Origin: Flavipsychrobacter sp964461535
GTDB lineage: Bacteria > Bacteroidota > Bacteroidia > Chitinophagales > Chitinophagaceae
Length of the DNA: 6,161 nt
Assembly (NCBI GenBank): GCA_964461535.1
Contig: CAYWUY010000120.1
Coordinates: 1-6,161 of the forward strand
Direction of reading: 5' to 3'
The notes under the pieces are model-generated. The model did not search any database and was not told the origin of the DNA. It saw nothing but the letters and a program-made list of their open reading frames with translations. Position numbers and translations under genes: made by a program. This document shows positions 1 to 6,096 of the stretch, in pieces. Position 1 is the stretch's first letter; every line of letters begins with the position of its first letter.

Positions 1-135
1 CCCACCAAAGCAATAACCAAAACTCCAAATCTGTGCAAAAGAATTTGTTGTAGATAAGCAAATTAAAAGCAACAAAATGATATGCTTAAATTTCCTATTC
101 CTCCATAGTTGGATAAAAACTGGTGTTGGTCTCAT
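1..135 (-). CDS. Secreted protein, N-terminal part only (runs off the left edge)
   Basis: An open frame begins with ATG at 135 and stays open for 45 codons to the edge, so only the amino terminus is visible. Residues 1-18 form a basic n-region (WRNRKFKH). Residues 19-27 are a hydrophobic core (IILLLLICL). STTNSFA-Q at 28-35 is a typical signal-peptidase I site, with cleavage expected after A34. The mature protein begins QIWSFGYCFGG. This resembles the IWxFGxxxGLDF start found in many large Bacteroidota surface proteins exported by the type IX secretion system, but the resemblance is recalled, not computed. The gene is divergent from the collar operon, and a perfect -7 box (TACTTTTG) lies about 78 bases upstream. 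The C-terminus, including any sorting domain, is outside the window, so function is unknown. The signal peptide makes the reading frame fairly secure. Confidence 0.72.
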   Translation of the reverse strand, partial: MRPTPVFIQLWRNRKFKHIILLLLICLSTTNSFAQIWSFGYCFGG

Positions 136-212
136 ATGTGTATGTGTGATTTTATACTGATATTATAGTTCCTAACGAATATAATTAGTCTTAATTTAAT
201 ATTAAAACCGTA

Positions 213-220
213 CAAAAGTA
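213..220 (-). promoter_or_regulatory. -7 promoter box of the left-edge secreted-protein gene
   Basis: The minus strand reads TACTTTTG, a full match to the Bacteroidota -7 consensus TAnnTTTG. Transcription would start near 209 and give a leader of about 74 bases before the ATG at 135. No TTG-type -33 box lies at the usual 17-23 bp. That place is instead occupied by the inverted repeat at 242-259, which would suit an activator-dependent promoter (inference). Confidence 0.5.
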
Positions 221-241
221 ATTAAAGCACAAACAGCTAGG

Positions 242-259
242 TAGGGTATTTCTACCCTA
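242..259. repeat. Inverted repeat, possible operator
   Basis: TAGGGTA, a 4-base spacer TTTC, then TACCCTA: a perfect 7-bp dyad that stands out by its GGG/CCC core in AT-rich DNA. It is not followed by a T tract, so it does not look like a terminator. It spans roughly -33 to -50 of the predicted minus-strand start, a usual place for a regulator to bind. The binding protein is unknown. Confidence 0.55.
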
Positions 260-260
260 T

Positions 261-280
261 TTACTAACATATTACTAACA
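261..280. repeat. Tandem direct repeat TTACTAACA, 11-bp period
   Basis: Two identical 9-mers (TTACTAACA at 261-269 and at 272-280) are separated by 2 bases, so they repeat once per helical turn. They directly abut the inverted repeat at 242-259. Read on the minus strand they are TGTTAGTAA twice. The GTTAGT core partly resembles the GTTnAG/T core of LytTR binding sites, but LytTR half-sites are usually about two turns apart. Assignment to the LytTR regulator in this window is speculative. Confidence 0.5.
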
Positions 281-397
281 AAACACCCCTAAATATAGAT
301 AATGTTAACAAATAATAATAAATACTATACAATTTAGAAAACAATAAAACTATTACTCACGGCAAGAAAAAAGCAGTTCGATACCAAAAAAGATAGG

Positions 398-407
398 GTT
401 CATGAAC
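398..407. repeat. 10-bp palindrome upstream of collar gene 1
   Basis: GTTCATGAAC is a perfect 10-bp palindrome with no spacer, ending 64 bases before the first collar ATG. It could be an operator or lie in the mRNA leader. A short palindrome can arise by chance, and no related copy was seen elsewhere in the window. Confidence 0.3.
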
Positions 408-471
408 AATTAGCAAGTGGTTGCAGAGAATTAAAAATAAATTGAGGAACAAATTAAAATCTAATAAACTT

Positions 472-1092
472 ATGGATCAGTATTTAGGAATGATTATGCT
501 TTGGCCTAGCCCTAGAATACCAGTAGGATGGGCATTATGCAATGGTAGTACACTACCAATAACCGGTAATGAAGCTTTATTTTCATTATTAGGTACTACT
601 TTTGGTGGCGATGGGAGAACCAATTTTGGACTACCAGACTTTAGAGGTCGTGTACCTGTAGGTGTAGGTCAGCAACCAGGTGCTAGTGTCTACACACTAG
701 GACAAAAAGGCGGTGTAGAAACAGTGTCTATAAATGCATCTCAAATGCCTAACCATACCCATGCTTTTACAGGTACCGTTAGCAATCTTACAGCATCAGT
801 AGGTATGTTAGCTTCAAATGCAGTTGCCAACAGTACTACTCCAGATAATGGCAATACATTGGCAGCACCAAACTCAGAAAATTCAGCTGGGGGATCATTG
901 CCAACTCTCAGCCTGTATACAAACCCAGGCAATATGGTACAGGTATCTAACCCCGTAAATATTACCCTTTCAGGTAGCCCATTTACCATTACAAATTCAG
1001 GCTCTGGTGTAGCTCATAACAATTTACAGCCATATGTAGTATTAAATTACTATATATGCACGCAAGGTGTATTTCCGGTAAATCCTAATTAA
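472..1092 (+). CDS. Tail-collar domain protein 1 (microcystin-dependent protein family)
   Basis: This 206-residue protein has an N-terminal phage tail-collar domain (residues about 5-62). The family signature is clear: MLWPSPRIPVGWALCNG, then GTTFGGDGRTNFGLPDFRGR. An HTH pair of histidines follows at 95-97, then a Ser/Thr/Asn/Gly-rich middle (about 100-175) and the conserved C-terminal motif AHNNLQPYVVLNYYIC (181-196). In phage T4 gp12, the name-giver of the domain, an H-x-H pair from each of three chains binds one zinc ion, so a trimeric fibre-like fold is a fair inference. The chromosomal role of the family is poorly known. No signal peptide or membrane segment is visible. The ATG at 472 is preferred over an in-frame TTG at 421, because MDQYLGMIMLWP aligns with both paralogues while the extra 17 Lys-rich residues match neither. 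It is the first gene of a three-gene operon. Confidence 0.88.
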   Translation: MDQYLGMIMLWPSPRIPVGWALCNGSTLPITGNEALFSLLGTTFGGDGRTNFGLPDFRGRVPVGVGQQPGASVYTLGQKGGVETVSINASQMPNHTHAFTGTVSNLTASVGMLASNAVANSTTPDNGNTLAAPNSENSAGGSLPTLSLYTNPGNMVQVSNPVNITLSGSPFTITNSGSGVAHNNLQPYVVLNYYICTQGVFPVNPN

Positions 1093-1124
1093 ACATTAAA
1101 CAGTTAACATAAAAAAATAAAAAA

Positions 1125-1745
1125 ATGGATTCATATTTTATAGGTCAAATATTATTATGGCCCAACAGATACGCACCAGCCGGATGGGCTCTTTGTAATG
1201 GTCAGGCATTACAAGTAGGTTATTACCAAGCGCTGTATTCCATTATAGGCAATATATATGGTGGAAATTCAAATAATTTCAACTTACCTAACCTTAACAA
1301 TTGTGCTATTGTGGGTCAAGGACAAGGGCCAGGATTGCAAAATTATGTCCTAGGAAAAAATGGAGGTGCTGCAACAGTAGCTCTTACAACATCAAATTTA
1401 CCCCCCCACAACCATACTGTTGCCGTGCAAAATAATGGTGCAATAGCTGCTAGTGTAAATGTTTCAAAAAATCCTGGCACTTCTACTACGCCAAGTTCAA
1501 GTTTAGTTGTTGGAGGATTAAGTGTACAAGATAATGGAAGTGGTTTAACATCTGCTAATTTATATAATTCAGGAGGAGGCACTTCATACAACATACCATT
1601 AGGTATAAATGTGGCTTTAAATGCATCTAACCCTACCATAGGCAATAGCGGTAGCAGTGCAGCCCATAATAATATGATGCCATATCAAAATCTGTTTTAT
1701 ATTATATGTACTACAGATGGTTTATATCCTAATTTTCAAGATTAA
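1125..1745 (+). CDS. Tail-collar domain protein 2 (microcystin-dependent protein family)
   Basis: This second paralogue is also 206 residues long, 32 bases after collar protein 1. The collar domain opens with MDSYFIGQILLWPNRYAPAG and WALCNG (21-26). The histidine pair is HNH at 95-97, and the C-terminal motif is AHNNMMPYQNLFYIICT (180-196). It differs from its neighbours where the family normally has LPDLRGR: here residues 54-60 read LPNLNNC, so both arginines are lost and a cysteine replaces the second. The following GQGQGPGLQNYVLG is the usual family sequence, and the frame is intact, so this looks like divergence and not decay. The start has an A-rich leader (seven A's run into ATG) with no Shine-Dalgarno. 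No signal peptide is visible. The product may act with the flanking paralogues, perhaps as a subunit of a mixed trimer; that is inference. Confidence 0.87.
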   Translation: MDSYFIGQILLWPNRYAPAGWALCNGQALQVGYYQALYSIIGNIYGGNSNNFNLPNLNNCAIVGQGQGPGLQNYVLGKNGGAATVALTTSNLPPHNHTVAVQNNGAIAASVNVSKNPGTSTTPSSSLVVGGLSVQDNGSGLTSANLYNSGGGTSYNIPLGINVALNASNPTIGNSGSSAAHNNMMPYQNLFYIICTTDGLYPNFQD

Positions 1746-1756
1746 AAACTAAAAAA

Positions 1757-2413
1757 ATGGAAGTATACATAGGAACAATTCTTCATTGGTCATTACCATA
1801 TGCACCACAAGGCTGGGCATTCTGCAATGGTCAAATATTAAATATATCGAAATACCAAGCCTTGTTTGCACTCATTGGCACGAACTATGGAGGTGATGGT
1901 AAAACTACATTTGGTCTTCCTGATTTAAGAGGTCGCACCCACATAGGAGCTATAACATCAGCTCCAGGCAACCCCAATTCATCAGGAGCAGTGGGCGGCT
2001 CAGAAGGCGTAGCACTTAATGCTACACAGTTAGCCATACACAACCATTCCGGTGTAGCTACACCATCAAATGTAGTAGCTACAGCACAACTACCCATAAA
2101 TAATGCCAATGGTACGTCACCTAACCCTGCTACAGGAACTAGTGTTTTAGGTAGTGGGTTTTCAAATGATGTAAATCCTGATGATGGTGGATCATACCCA
2201 ATAAGAGTATATACTAATACTGGTGGAAATACACCGCTCAGTCCAGCTGCAGTTACTACAACGGTTACTCCTACTAAGCTTGGTATTCAATTAAGTAGTA
2301 CTGGTGGTGTAGCAGGCAACCCTGCTACTACTGCTGCACATGAAAATAGACAACCATTTTTGGGTATAAATTTCATTATAGCTACCACAGGCTATTTTCC
2401 TCCACAGCCATAA
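1757..2413 (+). CDS. Tail-collar domain protein 3 (microcystin-dependent protein family)
   Basis: This third paralogue has 218 residues and starts 11 bases after the stop of collar protein 2, so the two are almost certainly co-transcribed. The collar domain runs from about residue 4 (YIGTILHWSLPYAPQGW, AFCNG) through GTNYGGDGKTTFGLPDLRGR at 41-60, the most canonical copy of the signature in the window. HNH is at 95-97, as in the other two. The middle section is longer and rich in Asn, Thr, Pro and Gly. The C-terminal motif is AHENRQPFLGINFIIATTGYFPP (194-216), lacking the cysteine seen in copies 1 and 2. The leader has the same seven A's before ATG as copy 2. A terminator hairpin begins 5 bases after the stop, closing the operon. 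No holin, lysin, capsid or baseplate gene is present, so there is no support for a prophage here. Confidence 0.9.
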   Translation: MEVYIGTILHWSLPYAPQGWAFCNGQILNISKYQALFALIGTNYGGDGKTTFGLPDLRGRTHIGAITSAPGNPNSSGAVGGSEGVALNATQLAIHNHSGVATPSNVVATAQLPINNANGTSPNPATGTSVLGSGFSNDVNPDDGGSYPIRVYTNTGGNTPLSPAAVTTTVTPTKLGIQLSSTGGVAGNPATTAAHENRQPFLGINFIIATTGYFPPQP

Positions 2414-2417
2414 TAAA

Positions 2418-2453
2418 AATAAAAGGGACATTATAACGATGCCCCTTGTTATT
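2418..2453. terminator. Bidirectional terminator between convergent genes
   Basis: The left arm at 2418-2431 (AATAAAAGGGACAT) pairs with the right arm at 2439-2453 (ATGCCCCTTGTTATT) around a 7-base loop. The stem is about 13 paired bases with one A-C mismatch and one bulged G. The A-rich left flank and T-rich right flank give a T tract in both directions. It fills nearly the whole 40-base gap between the collar 3 stop and the LytTR stop. Confidence 0.75.
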
Positions 2454-3218
2454 TTATGCTAAAAATTTAGCTTTTGATTTTAATAGCTTACCAAAGCCCT
2501 CTGTAACATACATAGTGTTATAGGGGGTTTTTATTATATCACCACTCATTTCTGCTATATGTGCTATCTGCACGGCCTCTGCCCTATTTATCTGCACAAA
2601 ATCGGCCAGCTTATGTTGGGGTACAATATTTTGTAATGTTTTTATCAGCGTACTACGTATAGGATATTCTTTTTGGTCGCAAGAGTTAAACATACAAGTG
2701 TAGCGTTGGTCAGAACGCATATATACTACATCATTCCAATTGAGCTTTTTATACTTATCGCCCATTTTTACAAAAAAATTATCGTCGGGGCGTTCTATAG
2801 TACGCTCTACTTTAGTTGCCTCTTCAAAATGCTGCAAAATGCCGTTTATGGTAATAACTAAAGATATGGGGCTTATAGGCTTCAGCAAATAGCCCATAGG
2901 TCGCACATTTATAGCTGTGGCTAGATGGTCGTTATCATCTTTAGCAGTAGTAAACAAATATGGTTTTTTATATAACTCACATAAAAGTTTGCCCAATAAT
3001 AAACCTGCATCCTTTCCACCTAAATGCATATCTAGCAATACAATATCGTAATTGGAGGCCTGCAACAGATTAAGCGCATCCATATAATTGCACGCAACAC
3101 CACACACCATACATCCCAGCTCGGTTAGTCCATCTCTAAGTGCATAAGCAACATCAGGGTGTTCATCAATAATTAAAACCCTTATTTCTTTAGATGATTT
3201 TAAGGCATTATGTACCAT
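2454..3218 (-). CDS. LytTR-family response regulator transcription factor
   Basis: This 254-residue protein has two domains. Residues about 12-130 are a receiver domain: the acidic pair D18/E19 in VLIIDEH, phospho-acceptor D63 in DIVLLDMHL, T90/T91 in LFTTA, and conserved K113 in LLKP. Residues about 146-250 are a LytTR DNA-binding domain: FFVKMGDKYKKLNWNDVVYM, an RYTCMF strand, then STLIKTLQNIV and FVQINRAEAVQI, where NR takes the place of the usual HR. Length is typical for the LytR/AlgR class. It would be phosphorylated by a sensor histidine kinase and bind direct repeats upstream of target genes. No kinase gene is adjacent, so it is an orphan within this window. It converges on the collar operon across a shared terminator. 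The ATG at 3218 is close upstream of the receiver fold and fits. A weak CAAATTTG box lies at 3257-3264. Confidence 0.9.
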   Translation of the reverse strand: MVHNALKSSKEIRVLIIDEHPDVAYALRDGLTELGCMVCGVACNYMDALNLLQASNYDIVLLDMHLGGKDAGLLLGKLLCELYKKPYLFTTAKDDNDHLATAINVRPMGYLLKPISPISLVITINGILQHFEEATKVERTIERPDDNFFVKMGDKYKKLNWNDVVYMRSDQRYTCMFNSCDQKEYPIRSTLIKTLQNIVPQHKLADFVQINRAEAVQIAHIAEMSGDIIKTPYNTMYVTEGFGKLLKSKAKFLA

Positions 3219-3256
3219 GAGAGTGTGTATTATGATGTTTAGGTGTGTATCGAAAA

Positions 3257-3264
3257 CAAATTTG
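3257..3264 (-). promoter_or_regulatory. Possible -7 box of the LytTR regulator gene
   Basis: The minus strand reads CAAATTTG, one base off TAnnTTTG, with a GTTT 20 bp further upstream. Transcription would start near 3253 and give a leader of about 35 bases. It is weaker than the other promoter boxes in the window. No better candidate was seen between 3219 and 3441, an AT-rich stretch without any supported gene. Confidence 0.3.
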
Positions 3265-3441
3265 CTACATTTTCTTATTAATAAAAACGGTTTATTTATA
3301 TAATTTATTCTACAAAATGAAATAATACATTATACAAACAATCTAAACAACACAATATTATATATATAACAAACCGAAAAAGCTACAATACACATAAACA
3401 ATAATAGCATGTACATTACCCTGAAAATTATACACATAAAA

Positions 3442-3466
3442 AAAAGACCACATGGAGTGGTCTTTT
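3442..3466 (-). terminator. Rho-independent terminator of the small secreted-protein gene
   Basis: AAAAGACCAC (3442-3451) and GTGGTCTTTT (3457-3466) form a perfect 10-bp stem around a 5-base loop. On the minus strand the right arm runs into eight consecutive T's (complement of 3438-3445). It lies 25 bases after the stop of the secreted-protein gene and separates it from the LytTR gene. Confidence 0.9.
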
Positions 3467-3491
3467 AGAATATCTACAGAAAATTCAATTC

Positions 3492-3923
3492 CTAGTCGTT
3501 AAATGTCACATAAGTAACAGAGTGCTTTCTCTCTACTTCTTGCTTTACTTTTACTTTTACATTAGCGTTTGCAAGAAATCCCTTACCTGCATGAGATATA
3601 TCAAAGGTATCTCTCCTATTCATACTGTTGTTATATACGACAATTTTAGTCCAAGTGCAGTTTCTATCAAAACTTGTTCCTTTAGCATCGTTCTTATCAT
3701 ACACTTTACAGCCATACAAAAGCTTGTACAAATTGAACAATTTATCATAGCCATCATACACATTATATATAGTTGAGGATGTAACTTCTCCGGCACTATT
3801 CTTACCCATAACTACAACGTCTAACACATTCAAAGAATTACTTTTAATTCTCAAACTTTGAGCAAAAGCTGTAGTGGTAGATATGAGTGCAAATACTGCA
3901 AAAAAAGCGACTTTTCTCTTCAT
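3492..3923 (-). CDS. Small secreted protein of unknown family
   Basis: I do not recognise this 143-residue protein. Residues 1-21 are a clear Sec signal peptide: basic MKRK, hydrophobic VAFFAVFALI, then STTTAFA-Q with cleavage expected after A21. That leaves a mature product of about 122 residues in the periplasm or outside. There is no lipobox cysteine and no sorting-domain-like tail. The mature part has two cysteines (C72, C89) that could form a disulfide, a Tyr/Lys/Asp-rich centre (about 53-80), a strand-like TKIVVYNNS (92-100) and a basic segment NVKVKVKQEVERKH (121-134). The ATG at 3923 is chosen because an in-frame TTG at 3956 lies inside the -7 promoter box and would leave the signal peptide with an 11-residue extension. 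It has its own promoter and a strong terminator, so it is probably monocistronic. Being real and secreted is well supported; function is not. Confidence 0.8.
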   Translation of the reverse strand: MKRKVAFFAVFALISTTTAFAQSLRIKSNSLNVLDVVVMGKNSAGEVTSSTIYNVYDGYDKLFNLYKLLYGCKVYDKNDAKGTSFDRNCTWTKIVVYNNSMNRRDTFDISHAGKGFLANANVKVKVKQEVERKHSVTYVTFND

Positions 3924-3953
3924 AATAAATGGCAATTGTAATGACTGACCCAA

Positions 3954-3987
3954 CAAATATAACTAAAGAAACCAGATTATAAAACAA
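3954..3987 (-). promoter_or_regulatory. Promoter of the small secreted-protein gene
   Basis: The minus-strand -7 box TATATTTG (3954-3961) is a full match to TAnnTTTG. A TTG at 3985-3987 lies 23 bp upstream, at the long end of the accepted spacing, so the -33 box is uncertain. Transcription would start near 3950, about 27 bases before the ATG at 3923. Confidence 0.6.
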
Positions 3988-4008
3988 CTAAATGCTTTGG
4001 TAAAAATA

Positions 4009-5247
4009 TTATTTATCAAGTACTTTTAAACCCTCTGCAATAATATCTATACACTCGTCTATTTGTTCTTTTGTAATTACCAATGGAGGGGCAAACCTTA
4101 TTCTATCGCCATGTGTAGGCTTAGCTAGCAATCCATGGTCTTTCATAGCCATACATACATTCCATGCAGCTTCTTTATCATCATGTTTTATTACAATGGC
4201 ATTAAGTAGCCCCTTACCTCTTACTGTAGCTATGTACTTGCTATTTAAGCCCACTAAACGACTTCGAAGATAGGCACCTTGAACGGCTGCATTTTCAGCC
4301 ATACGCTCATCTTTAAGCACTTGCAAAGATGCTATAGCTACTCTACATGCCAGCGGATTTCCCCCATAGGTAGAGCCATGATCTCCCGGCTTAATGGTAA
4401 GCATAATTTCATCGTCTGCAAGTACAGCAGACACTGGCATAGTACCACCAGATAAAGCCTTACCTAATAGCAGAATATCCGGTCTTACCTCTTCGTGGTC
4501 GCAAGCCAACATTCTACCCGTACGTGCAAGTCCGGTTTGTATTTCATCAGCTATAAACAATACATTAGCTTCTTTACAAACAGTAGCAGCATTAGCCAAA
4601 TAGCCTTCATCGGGAACTACTACCCCAGCCTCACCTTGAATAGGCTCCACCATAAATGCCACTACATCAGGGTCTTGCACAGCCTTTTTAAGCGCATCTA
4701 AATCGTTGTAAGGAATAATTTCAAAACCAGGATTAAAAGGGCCAAAGTTTCTACGGCTATCGTTATCAGTACTGAATGAAATAACGCTTATGGTACGTCC
4801 GTGAAAGTTTTGAGAACAAGTTATGATTTTAGCTTTACCGGGTGCAACGCCTTTTACTTCATAGCCCCATCTTCTGGCCAACTTCATACCGGTTTCAACT
4901 GCTTCAACACCAGTATTCATTGGCAATACTCTATCATAACCAAAATACTGGGTAATATATTCGGCAAACTCCCCCAATGCGTCATTATGAAATGCACGAG
5001 AAGTAAGTGTAAGTTTTTGAGCTTGTGTAAGAAATGCTTCTATAATTTTAGGATGACAATGGCCTTGATTTACAGCCGAATATCCTGATAGGAAATCATA
5101 GTATCTTTTATCCTCTACATCCCACAAAAAAACTCCTCTACCCTTGTTTAATACTACTGGTAGCGGATGGTAGTTGTGAGCACCATATTTATCTTCTAAA
5201 TCTAAAAAAGATTGTGTTTTAGTGTTTATTTCGCTTAATACTTGCAT
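4009..5247 (-). CDS. rocD: Ornithine--oxo-acid aminotransferase
   Basis: This 412-residue class III, PLP-dependent enzyme transfers the delta-amino group of ornithine to 2-oxoglutarate. It yields glutamate-5-semialdehyde and glutamate in the cytoplasm, linking arginine breakdown with proline and glutamate. Compared from memory with human OAT, the residues fall at a constant offset of 29. PLP lysine is K263 in LGKALSGG. D234 in IADEIQTG contacts the pyridine nitrogen. Y26 (GAHNYHPLP) and R151 (FHGR) bind ornithine, Y56 (SGYSAVNQGH) sets specificity, and E206 pairs with R384. T293 in GSTYGG contacts the phosphate. This set separates it from acetylornithine and GABA aminotransferases. Length is normal for a bacterial or mature OAT. 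A consensus promoter sits so close to the ATG that the mRNA may be leaderless. No arginine-pathway gene is adjacent. No clear terminator was seen in the 85 bases before the next gene. Confidence 0.96.
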   Translation of the reverse strand: MQVLSEINTKTQSFLDLEDKYGAHNYHPLPVVLNKGRGVFLWDVEDKRYYDFLSGYSAVNQGHCHPKIIEAFLTQAQKLTLTSRAFHNDALGEFAEYITQYFGYDRVLPMNTGVEAVETGMKLARRWGYEVKGVAPGKAKIITCSQNFHGRTISVISFSTDNDSRRNFGPFNPGFEIIPYNDLDALKKAVQDPDVVAFMVEPIQGEAGVVVPDEGYLANAATVCKEANVLFIADEIQTGLARTGRMLACDHEEVRPDILLLGKALSGGTMPVSAVLADDEIMLTIKPGDHGSTYGGNPLACRVAIASLQVLKDERMAENAAVQGAYLRSRLVGLNSKYIATVRGKGLLNAIVIKHDDKEAAWNVCMAMKDHGLLAKPTHGDRIRFAPPLVITKEQIDECIDIIAEGLKVLDK

Positions 5248-5251
5248 GTTG

Positions 5252-5281
5252 CAAATTTACTTGATTTATATAGATATTCAA
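5252..5281 (-). promoter_or_regulatory. Promoter of rocD (possibly leaderless)
   Basis: On the minus strand a TTG (5279-5281, in TTTATTG) is followed after exactly 19 bp by TAAATTTG (5252-5259), a near-ideal Bacteroidota promoter. The -7 box ends only 4 bases before the ATG at 5247, so transcription should begin within a few bases of the start codon. An imperfect dyad AGGCATTTAATACCT lies further upstream at 5301-5315. Confidence 0.65.
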
Positions 5282-5385
5282 TAAAGTGTATAGAGATAAT
5301 AGGCATTTAATACCTGCATATAGATATAAGCAATAGTATACTAAAGACTATAGAAAGTACTATGTATACATGAAGCAGACATCAA

Positions 5386-6078
5386 CTAATTAACACCTGC
5401 AGCACTTATTTCCTTAACCTCGCCATGCTCAATTCTCACCACCCTTGCAGGATATTTTTGAATAATAGAATAATCATGAGTAGCCATGATAAAAGCAGTT
5501 TGATAATCTCTACAAATATTGAATAACAGTTGCATTATTTCGTCTGTAGTATCAGGGTCTAAATTTCCGGTAGGCTCATCGGCAAGTATTAGCTTAGGAT
5601 TGTTTAATAATGCCCTAGCAATATCTACACGTTGTTGTTCTCCACCAGACATTTCGTAAGGCATTTTTATACCCTGACCACGTAGCCCAACTTTTGTGAG
5701 TACGTTATCAATCTTTTCCTTCATTAATGCTTTATCCTTCCAGCCAGTAGCTTGTAGCACAAACTCTAGATTATCATTGACATTTCTATCTGTCAGCAAC
5801 CTAAAATCCTGAAATACAATACCCAAATTTCTTCTTAGCGAGGGTATTTTTTTCCATGTTAATTCCTTCAAATTAAACCCTGCCACTTCTCCCTCACCTT
5901 CTTTCAAATATAGGTCGCCATACATAGTTTTTAGAAGGCTAGATTTTCCGCTACCAGTTTTACCAATCATATAAATAAATTCACCAACACCCACTTCTAA
6001 ATTAACGTTTGAGAGGACGCGGCTATTACCTTGATTGATATTTACATTTTTTAGTGAAACTATAGCAGGAGCAATCAT
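5386..6078 (-). CDS. ftsE: FtsE-like ABC transporter ATP-binding protein
   Basis: This is a single ABC ATPase domain of 230 residues. The order is Walker A GKTGSGKS (39-46), Q-loop Q90 in GIVFQDFRLL, signature SGGEQQR (144-150), Walker B LILADE (163-168), D-loop GNLD (171-174), and switch histidine H201 in ATHD. The sequence around these (VGEFIYMIGKTGSGKSSLL, ADEPTGNLDPDT) and the short length without a C-terminal extension fit FtsE. With the membrane protein FtsX, FtsE controls cell-wall hydrolases at division. LolD and MacB-type ATPases are close relatives and are the main alternative. No ftsX is visible next to it, so the symbol is probable only. The ATG at 6078 is preferred over an in-frame TTG at 6099, which lies inside the -7 box. 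The gene precedes rocD by 138 bases, but rocD has its own promoter. Confidence 0.88.
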   Translation of the reverse strand: MIAPAIVSLKNVNINQGNSRVLSNVNLEVGVGEFIYMIGKTGSGKSSLLKTMYGDLYLKEGEGEVAGFNLKELTWKKIPSLRRNLGIVFQDFRLLTDRNVNDNLEFVLQATGWKDKALMKEKIDNVLTKVGLRGQGIKMPYEMSGGEQQRVDIARALLNNPKLILADEPTGNLDPDTTDEIMQLLFNICRDYQTAFIMATHDYSIIQKYPARVVRIEHGEVKEISAAGVN

Positions 6079-6096
6079 TTGAAATACGTTTACTAA

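Larger units (their letters stand above)
136..471. other. Divergent intergenic control region
   Basis: These 336 bases separate two divergent transcription units and hold no convincing gene. They are strongly AT-rich. They contain a -7 box for the minus-strand gene (213-220), an inverted repeat (242-259), a tandem direct repeat (261-280) and a 10-bp palindrome (398-407). I found no TAnnTTTG box on the plus strand ahead of the collar genes. Their promoter may therefore use another sigma factor or an activator, or may be too degenerate to recognise by eye. Confidence 0.7.

Noticed and set aside
421..471. TTG-initiated 17-residue extension of collar protein 1
   Set aside because: The extension is Lys/Asn-rich leader-like sequence with no counterpart in the two paralogues, both of which begin at the position matching the ATG at 472.
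741..2109. Minus-strand open frames within the collar genes
   Set aside because: They lie wholly opposite genes with clear family motifs and encode no recognisable domain or signal peptide.
472..2413. Prophage or phage tail module
   Set aside because: Only collar-domain genes are present. There is no capsid, baseplate, integrase, lysis gene or attachment site, and the flanking genes are chromosomal. Isolated collar-family genes are known on bacterial chromosomes.
3232..3303. 24-codon plus-strand open frame in the gap upstream of the LytTR gene
   Set aside because: It has no ribosome-binding context, promoter box or recognisable sequence; a frame this short is expected by chance.
5301..5315. 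Imperfect dyad AGGCATTTAATACCT as a terminator of the FtsE-like gene
   Set aside because: The stem is about 6 bp with a G-T pair and a 3-base loop and has no T tract. It may at most be an operator for rocD.
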